Source: Delphinapterus leucas (Eukaryota > Chordata > Mammalia > Artiodactyla > Monodontidae). Taken from it: a stretch of 64,000 bases of DNA. Positions 57,865 through 64,000 of the stretch are shown here, in pieces; positions within the stretch are counted from its first letter, which is position 1, and each line of letters begins with the position of its first letter. The stretch is taken from contig NW_022098050.1 in the NCBI RefSeq assembly GCF_002288925.2, forward strand, positions 7,768,452 through 7,832,451. Direction: 5' to 3'. The notes under the pieces were generated by a model. The model did no database searches. It was not told where the DNA came from and was given only the letters and a program-made list of their open reading frames with translations. The translations under genes and the position numbers were made by a program.

Positions 57865-60397
57865 CACAACAACCCAAAACCTATGGGATGCACCTAAAGC
57901 ACTTCTAAGAGGGAAGTTTATAGCAATACTATCCTACCTCAAGAAACAAGAAACATCTCAAATAAACAACCTAAACTTACACCTAAAGCAATTAGAGAAA
58001 GAAGAACAAAAAAAAACCCAAAGTTAGCAAAAGGAAAGAGATCATAAAGATCAGATCAGAAAGAAATGAAAAAGAAATGAGGGAAACAATAGCAAAAATC
58101 AGTAAAACTAAAATCTGGTTCTTTGAGAAGATAAAGAAAATTGATAAACCATTAGCCAGACTCATCAAGAAAAAAAGAGAGAAGACTCAAATCAATAGAA
58201 TTAGAAATGAAAAAGGAAAAGTAACAACTGACACTGCAGAAATACAAAGGGTCATGAGAGATTACTACAAGCAACTCTATGCCAATAAAATGGACAACCT
58301 GGAAGAAATGGACAAATTCTTAGAAAAGCACAACCTCCCGAGACTGAACCAGGAAGAAATAGAAAATATAAACAGAACAATCACAAGCACTGAAATTGAG
58401 ACTGTGATTAAAAATCTTCCAACAAAAGCCCAGGACCAGATGGCTTCACAGGCGAATTCCATCAAACATTTAGAGAAGAGCTAACACCTATCCTTCTCAA
58501 ACTCTTCCAAATATAGCAGAGGGAGGAACACTCCCAAACTCCTTCCACGAGGCCACCATCACCCTGATACCAAAACCAGACAAAGATGTCACAAAAAAGG
58601 AAAACTACAGGCCAATATCACAGATGAACATAGATGCAAAAATCCTCAACAAATACTAGCAAATAGAACCCAACGGCACATTGAAAGGATCGTACACCAT
58701 GATCAAATGGGGTTTATCCCAGGAATGCAAGGATTCTTTGATATACACTAAACAATCAATGTGATACACCATATTAACAGACTGAAGAACAAAAACCATA
58801 TGATCATCTCAATAGATGCAGAAAAAGCTTTTGACAAAATTCAACACCTATTTATGATTAAAAAAAAACCCTCCAGAAAGTAGGCATAGAGGGAACTTAC
58901 CTCAACAAAATAAAGGCCATATATGAAAAACCCACAGCCAACATCATTCTCAATGGCAAAAAACTGAAACCATTTCCTCTAAGATCAGGAATAACACAAG
59001 GTTGCCCACTCTCACTGCTATTATTCAACACAGTTTTGGAAGTTTTAGCCACAGCAATCAGAGAAGAAAAAGAAATAAAAGGAAGCCAAATCGGAAAAGA
59101 AGAAGTAAAGCTGTCACTGTTTGCAGATGACATGATACTCTACATAGAGAATCCTAAAGATGCTACCAGAAAATGACTAGAGCTAATCAATGAATTTGGT
59201 AAAGTAGCAGGATACAAAATTAATGCACAGAAACCTCTTGCATTCCTATACACTAATGATGAAAAATCTGAACGAGAAATTAAGGAAACACTCCCATTTA
59301 TCACTGCAACAAAATGAATAAAATACCTAGGAATAAACCTACCTAAGGAGACGAAAGACCTGTATGCAGAAAACTATAAGACACTGAAGAAAGAAATTAA
59401 AGACGATACAAACAGATGGAGACATATACTATGTTCTTGGATTGAAAGAATTAACATTGTGAAAATAACTATACTACCCAAAGCAAACTACAGATTCAAT
59501 GCAATGCCTATCAAACTACCACTGGCATTTTTCACAGAACTGGAACAAAAAATTTCACTATTTGTATGGAAACACAAAAGACCCTGAATAGCCAAAGCAA
59601 TCTTGAGAAAGAAAAACAGAGCTGGAGGAATCAGGCTCCCTGATTTCAGACTATACTACAAAGCTACAGTAATCAAGATAGTATGGTACTGGCAGAAAAA
59701 CAGAAATACAGATCAATGGAACAGGATAGAAAGCCCAGAGATAAACCCACGCACATATGGTCAGCTTATCGTTGATAAAGGAGGCAAGAATAGACAATGG
59801 AGAAAAGACAGCCTCTTTAATAAGTGGTGCTGGGAAGACTGGACAGCTACATGTAAAAGAATGAAATTAGAACACTCCCTACCACCACACACAAAAATAA
59901 ACTCAAAATGGATTAAAGACCTACTTGTAAGGACAGATACTATAAAGCTCTTAGATGAAAACATAGGCAGAACACTCTATGACATAAATCACAGCAAGAT
60001 CCTTTTTGACCCACTTCCTATAGAATTGGAAATAAAAACAAAAATAAACAAATGGGACCTAATGAAACAAAAGCTTTTGCACAGCAAAGGAAACCATAAA
60101 CAAGATGAAAAGACAGCCCTCAGAATGGGAGAAAATATTTGCAAATGAAGCAACTGACAAAGGATTAATCTCCCAAATATACAAGCAGCTCATGCAGCTC
60201 AATATTAAAAAAACAAACAATCCAATCCAAAATGGGCAGAAGACCTAGACAGACATTTCTCCAAAGAAGATGTACAGTTTGCCAACAAACACATGAAAGG
60301 ATGCCCAACATCACTAATCATTAGAGAAATGCAAATCAAAACTACAATGAGGTATTACCTCACACCAGTCAGAATGGCCATCATCAAAAAATCTACA

Positions 60398-60510
60398 AGA
60401 GGGAGGGGATATGCGGATATATGTATACATACAGCTGATTCACTTTGTTATATAGCAGAAACTAACATGATATTGTAAAGCCAGTATACTCCAATAAAAA
60501 TGTTAAAAAA
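60398..60510 (+). other. Residual L1 3' UTR end and poly A of copy 3
   Basis: AGAGGGAGGGGATATG text matches the last ~110 bp of the 3' UTR in copies at 425-544 and 20,578-20,690, with AATAAA at 60,493-60,498 and an A-run before the right target duplication. Confidence 0.88.
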
Positions 60511-60523
60511 AGAATAAGATCTG
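60511..60523. repeat. Target-site duplication, right copy
   Basis: Identical 13 bp to 54,806-54,818. Confidence 0.93.
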
Positions 60524-60756
60524 ATGAAATTATTCATATCTCATTAAAACTAATACAAGGAGAAATGAAAAAGTAAACAGCCCTATAATCATTAAATATT
60601 TCACATCAGTAGCTAAAATGTTTACCACAACTTTTGTTCAAGGTTAAATTCATTTCACAGTTGACTTCAAACACACATGGAATATATATATTTTTAAATT
60701 TACCATGTACTGGCATATAAAGCAAGTCTCAGTAAAGTCCAAAAGATTCCATAGAC

Positions 60757-60991
60757 CAGTGGTCCCCATCTGTTTTGGCACCAGGAACCGGTTTTGTGGA
60801 AGACAATTTTTCCACGGACGGGGGCGGCAGGGGGAAGGATGGTTCAGGTGGTAATGCGAGCGATGGGAGCAATGGGGAGTGGCAGATTAAGCTTCAGTTG
60901 CTTGCCCACTGCTCACTTCCTGCTGCGCGGCCCAGTTCCTAACAAGCTGCGGACCAGTACCAGTCTGCAGCCCAGGGTTTGGGGACCCCTG
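60757..60991. mobile_element. hAT-type non-autonomous DNA transposon
   Basis: 235 bp with terminal inverted repeats CAGTGGTCCCC / GGGGACCCCTG and a perfect 8-bp target duplication CCATAGAC at 60,749-60,756 and 60,992-60,999, the hAT hallmark. Subterminal sequences 'ggcaccaggaaccgg' and 'aagctgcggaccagtaccagtctgcagcc' extend the partial complementarity. It is internally deleted and has no transposase. It would have depended on a hAT transposase in trans. It interrupts old L1 text exactly between KSS.. and SDHN coding remnants. Confidence 0.93.
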
Positions 60992-61936
60992 CCATAGACT
61001 ATCTTCTCTGACCACAAAACAATTAAGTTAGAAATCAATGTTATAAAGATAATTTTAAAAATCCAAGTGTTATAGAATTAAGAAATTCACTACTAAATAT
61101 CACATAGGTCAAAGAAGAAATATTAAAAGTTAGAAAATATTTATAATTGAATTATAATGATAGAATTTTATATAAAATTATGTGGGGTCCAGTTATAGCA
61201 GAACATACAGGGAGAGTTTAAGCCTTAAATACTAAAAGTGATCTACAGATGCAATGAAATTCCAATCAAATGCCAAAATGATTTCTTTTGGAAAGTTGAT
61301 GAACTGATTCTAAAAAATTTATGCGGAATTTTATATTGCCAAGAAAATCCAAGACTTCTGAAAAAGAAGTTGAGAGACTTGCCTTACCTGAAATCAAGAG
61401 TAATTATGAAGCTACATTAATAAGACAACAAAGTTTTGGCCGACAGATAGACAAATTGACCAATGGACCAAAATAGAGGTCCAGAAAGCATCTATTTTAT
61501 ATGGAAACTTGGTATATGGCAAAGCTTTTATTGAAAATCGGTGCAAAAGGGAGAGCTAGTTCAATAAATGTTGATATGACATTTGGCTCTCTTAATGGAA
61601 AAAATATTATATAGGATTCCTATCTCACAGCAACCAATTAAGTTGAATTTAGGGCTCAACTGTGAAGACTGACTAATAATACTTTTAGAAGAAAATATAA
61701 GAGATTGTCTTCCTGAGTTCTGTTAACGGGAGAATTTCTTAAAGACACAAAAATGTAAATAATCGATAAATTTGACTATCTTAATTTGACACCTTCTAGA
61801 GATACTATAAAAGAATGGAGAAAAAAAGCCACAAATTGAAAGAACATACTTGAGATAAATATAAGTGACATAGAATTAGTATCTAGACTATATAAAGAAC
61901 TCCTACAAATAGGTAATGAAAAGATAAGTGTCCCAA

Positions 61937-61983
61937 TTTTTAAAAAGAGAGAGAAAAATTTTAAAAAGAGAGAGAAAAATTTT
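61937..61983. repeat. 21-bp A/G-rich tandem duplication
   Basis: TTTTAAAAAGAGAGAGAAAAA occurs twice in direct succession with overlap of the A/T ends, followed by a shortened third start (TTTTAAAGAGAC). Confidence 0.9.
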
Positions 61984-62830
61984 AAAGAGACACTTCATAG
62001 AAGAGGAGATATAAGTGACAATTAATAACATGAGGTAGCAATAAATTTTATCAGTAACTGGGAAAAAGCAAATTCAAACTACAAAGAAATAGATACCATT
62101 ATATACTGACCAGTTGGCAAAATTTTAAAAGGTTGACAATATCATACACTGATTGGTGGGCGGGGGGCGGGTATGTAATACAACTTTACAACTACTTTGG
62201 AAGAAAATTTATCAGTAGTTGGTAAAGTAAAAGGTTCATACCCGGTGGGCCAGAAATTGATTACTTTATGTAAATGTCCTAGAAAAATTAAGCACATACA
62301 TCTTAGGATGCATTTACAAAAATGTTTATGTTTGTACTGAGCATTGTTTGTAATGTCATAAAAGTGAAAAACCCCCAAATGGAGATCAGCAGTAGGATGG
62401 AAAAAGAACATTATGACATATTCATATTATGGAATAGTGCTTAGCAGTGTAAATGGATGAAATGCAGTTGCATGCAACGACGTTCATGAATCTCTAAAGC
62501 GTAATGCTCTGCAAAAAAAAGAAATTGCAGAATGATGTATTCAGTATGTTCAAAGCAGTTTTAAAACCACGTGACATTAAACACTTATTTTTAGGAATAT
62601 AAATATATGTGATAAACTAGAAAAAAAAATCAAGGAGTTACTTCTGAGTTGGGGAGGCAATGGGGTTGAGACCAGAGTGATTCTCACAGAGGATCTCATA
62701 GATATTATTCTTTTTCTTAAGCTGGTTGGGGAGGTACATGGGTGTTCCTTGTATTATTGCTTTTCTCTTACATATATTTTATAAGCATTCTTCTATATCC
62801 ACTCAATATTTACTAAAACAATGTTAACGA

Positions 62831-63215
62831 CACAGAGAAACATGAATATGAATGTGAATTTCTGTGTTTACATGGGCAGATTGCTGGAGCTGACCTCCTA
62901 GGTAGACTAGGAGCATGATCTGGATATATTACAATAAGTTCTCAGTGGACTGTGCCTGATATTTAAAACTTAAGAGTACTATCTTTGCTCAAGCGTTACT
63001 CTCTCCATATTAACTTTAGAACACGCAAAAGGCCACAGGGTATGTAATTTCTGGACTGTTATTCACAAAGTCAAAATGACTTAAAGAAATCAGCATGTAT
63101 TCAGCTATAATTTTTGTTTCCTGCATCACAGAAACTAGAAATTGGCAAGTAAGGTTCTGCGACTTTGGAGGAGAAAGTGCTGGAGATCTAAAAAGAAAAC
63201 AGCATTTTTCTGATT
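62831..63215. other. No gene seen
   Basis: Single-copy DNA before the SINE at 63,235. Confidence 0.45.
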
Positions 63216-63234
63216 GAAAATTTATGAACTATTG

Positions 63235-63543
63235 GACTTCCCTGGTGGCGCCGCGGCTAAGAATCGCCTGCCAATGCAGGGGACATGGGTTCGAGCCCTG
63301 GTCCAGGAAGATCCCACATGCTGCGGAGCAACTAAGCCCGTGAGCCACAGTTACTGAGCCTGCAGTCTAGAGCCCGTGAGCCACAACTACTGAGCCTGCG
63401 AGCCACAACTACTGAAGCCCGCACGCCTAGAGCCGGTGCTCCGCAACAAGAGAAGCCACAACAATGAGAAGCCCGCGCACCGCAATGAAGAGTAGCCCCC
63501 GCGCAGCAATGAAGACCCAATGTAACCATAAATAAATAAATAA
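63235..63543 (+). mobile_element. Long-form CHR-type SINE
   Basis: Head GACTTCCCTGGTGGCGCCGC, perfect RNA polymerase III B box GGTTCGAGCCC at 63,288-63,298, then repeated 'gagccacaactactgagcc' units (four, imperfect), 'ccgcaacaagagaagccacaacaatgagaagcccgcgcacc' and an (AAAT)n tail. The target duplication of 19 bp with two mismatches is at 63,216-63,234 and 63,544-63,562 (GAAAATTTATGAACTATTG on the left). It is the sense counterpart of the copy at 4,535. Confidence 0.96.
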
Positions 63544-63562
63544 GAAAATGTATTAACTATTG

Positions 63563-64000
63563 ACATGATTCTCTTCCTCAAACAGCTACTTTTCTCTCAT
63601 TACAATAGTTCATTCTTATTGGTACTGAATTTCTCATTTTTTCTTGTAATCTAACACAACTTAATGTGCTTTTGAAAAATGTTGAGAAAGAAACCAATTT
63701 GCCTGAATGTTGACAGTATTAAATCAGTAAGAAAAATAGGCATATATGGATTTGGGTTTGAATAATTAGTATTTACAAATCTCCTTCTCCATTTTTGTAC
63801 TATGCCTTGATGTGAAATTCAATTCTTTACTGCCAAAACTGGCTGTAGAGAGAGAAAAATATGTGTGTTAAGTTCATTCCAAATATTGAGACAGAGTAGT
63901 ATTACCTCTGCCAAACGGAGGTATCATTTGAAGGTTTGGGTTCTTAAATATTAATACATTCTTAAAGTACATATTGAAGTATAATATATATTCTATTTGG
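63563..64000. other. No gene seen
   Basis: AT-rich DNA to the window edge without recognisable elements. Confidence 0.45.

Larger units (their letters stand above)
56464..60397 (+). pseudogene. L1 ORF2, broken and doubly interrupted
   Basis: ATG 56,464 starts the endonuclease (MVIGTYISIITLNVNGLN). A stop replaces the codon before the catalytic-Glu block (near 56,585), and another stop is at 56,761. A later piece reads MDRSFTQKINKETQALNDTLNKMDL and FSDHNTMRLDI (56,914-57,279). The SINE at 57,281 and the L1 tail at 57,527 interrupt the linker. The reverse transcriptase region has [25 protein letters not shown], frameshifts at about 58,425 and 58,510, and FADD at 59,120-59,131. A later frame (59,603-60,148) reads [24 protein letters not shown]. 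The text ends at the [19 protein letters not shown] block, so the cysteine-rich C-terminus is absent. It is non-functional. Confidence 0.93.
54819..60510 (+). mobile_element. L1 copy 3, with foreign 5' leader and nested insertions
   Basis: Content in order: 200-bp CpG-rich leader (54,819-55,018), 3' part of the L1 5' UTR (55,019-55,515), ORF1 (55,516-56,405), ORF2 from 56,464, a nested SINE and a nested second-subfamily L1, ORF2 continuing to about 60,397, then a direct jump into the last ~110 bp of the 3' UTR and an A-run (to 60,510). A 13-bp target duplication flanks the whole, so the leader was part of the inserted RNA copy. The ORF2 C-terminus and most of the 3' UTR are missing at 60,396-60,398. 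Confidence 0.94.
60524..62830 (+). mobile_element. Old L1, continuing right of copy 3
   Basis: Sense-strand signatures in order: 'ggcatataaagcaagtctcagtaaa' (60,713, corresponds to GHKSSL text), 'ttctctgaccacaaaacaattaagttagaaatcaat' (61,006, SDHN text), 'gatgcaatgaaattccaatcaaatgcc' (61,248), 'aagctacattaataagacaacaaag' (61,410), 'catattatggaatagtgcttagcagtg' (62,423) and a 3' end near 62,830. The hAT element splits it at 60,757-60,991. Large parts of ORF2 are missing or unrecognisable. Confidence 0.75.

Noticed and set aside
63280..63300. tRNA-like A/B-box sequence
   Set aside because: The B box belongs to a tRNA-derived SINE. There is no cloverleaf acceptor stem and the element has a SINE body, tail and target duplication.

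Overview
The window is nuclear DNA from a mammal, almost certainly a cetacean (toothed whale or dolphin lineage). The evidence is the set of tRNA-derived SINEs that open with the GGCTTCCCTGGTGG head, in both full-length and centrally deleted (CHR-2-like) forms, together with young cetartiodactyl L1 elements, a bovine/cetacean-type mariner hairpin MITE and a deep background of old L1, L2, MIR and LTR remnants. I find no host protein-coding exon, no functional tRNA or rRNA gene and no CpG-island promoter. The window reads as an intergenic or intronic repeat desert.

Layout. 1-544 is the tail of a young L1 cut by the window edge. 545-9,700 is old L1 debris, with an ERVL-type (MLT2-like) LTR at 1,934-2,457, an antisense SINE with a 13-bp target duplication at 4,535-4,865, MIR copies and a CA microsatellite. 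9,700-14,330 holds MIR/L2 remnants, a GATA microsatellite, an antisense retroviral LTR (11,808-12,359) with a polypurine tract beside it, and a mariner MITE. 14,768-20,721 is a near full-length but dead L1 (copy 1, + strand) with a SINE in ORF1. 20,722-34,300 is mostly single-copy DNA with isolated old repeats. 35,497-40,232 is a second long L1 (copy 2, - strand) that lacks its 3' UTR and poly(A). 40,233-46,500 is single-copy DNA plus two LTR-like blocks. 46,540-53,607 is an old antisense L1, two young L1 tails and SINEs. 53,900-62,830 is an old L1 split by a third long L1 (copy 3, 54,819-60,510) and by a hAT-like DNA transposon. A long-form SINE sits at 63,235-63,543.

The most interesting structure is at the 5' ends of the three long L1s. 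Copy 3 is bounded by a 13-bp target-site duplication that also encloses 200 bp of CpG-rich, non-L1-looking leader (54,819-55,018). The leader joins L1 sequence at exactly the nucleotide where copy 1 jumps across its 5' UTR (14,923/14,924). In copy 2, which is unspliced there, the same nucleotide is preceded by AG after a pyrimidine-rich stretch (40,110/40,111, read on - strand). The simplest reading is a splice acceptor in the cetacean L1 5' UTR, used once within the L1 RNA (copy 1) and once by an upstream foreign exon (copy 3). Both spliced RNAs were then retrotransposed.

All L1 ORFs here carry frameshifts and stops, so the elements are fossils. Their nesting gives a clear relative chronology: old L1, then chimeric L1 copy 3, then SINE and a second L1 subfamily within it.
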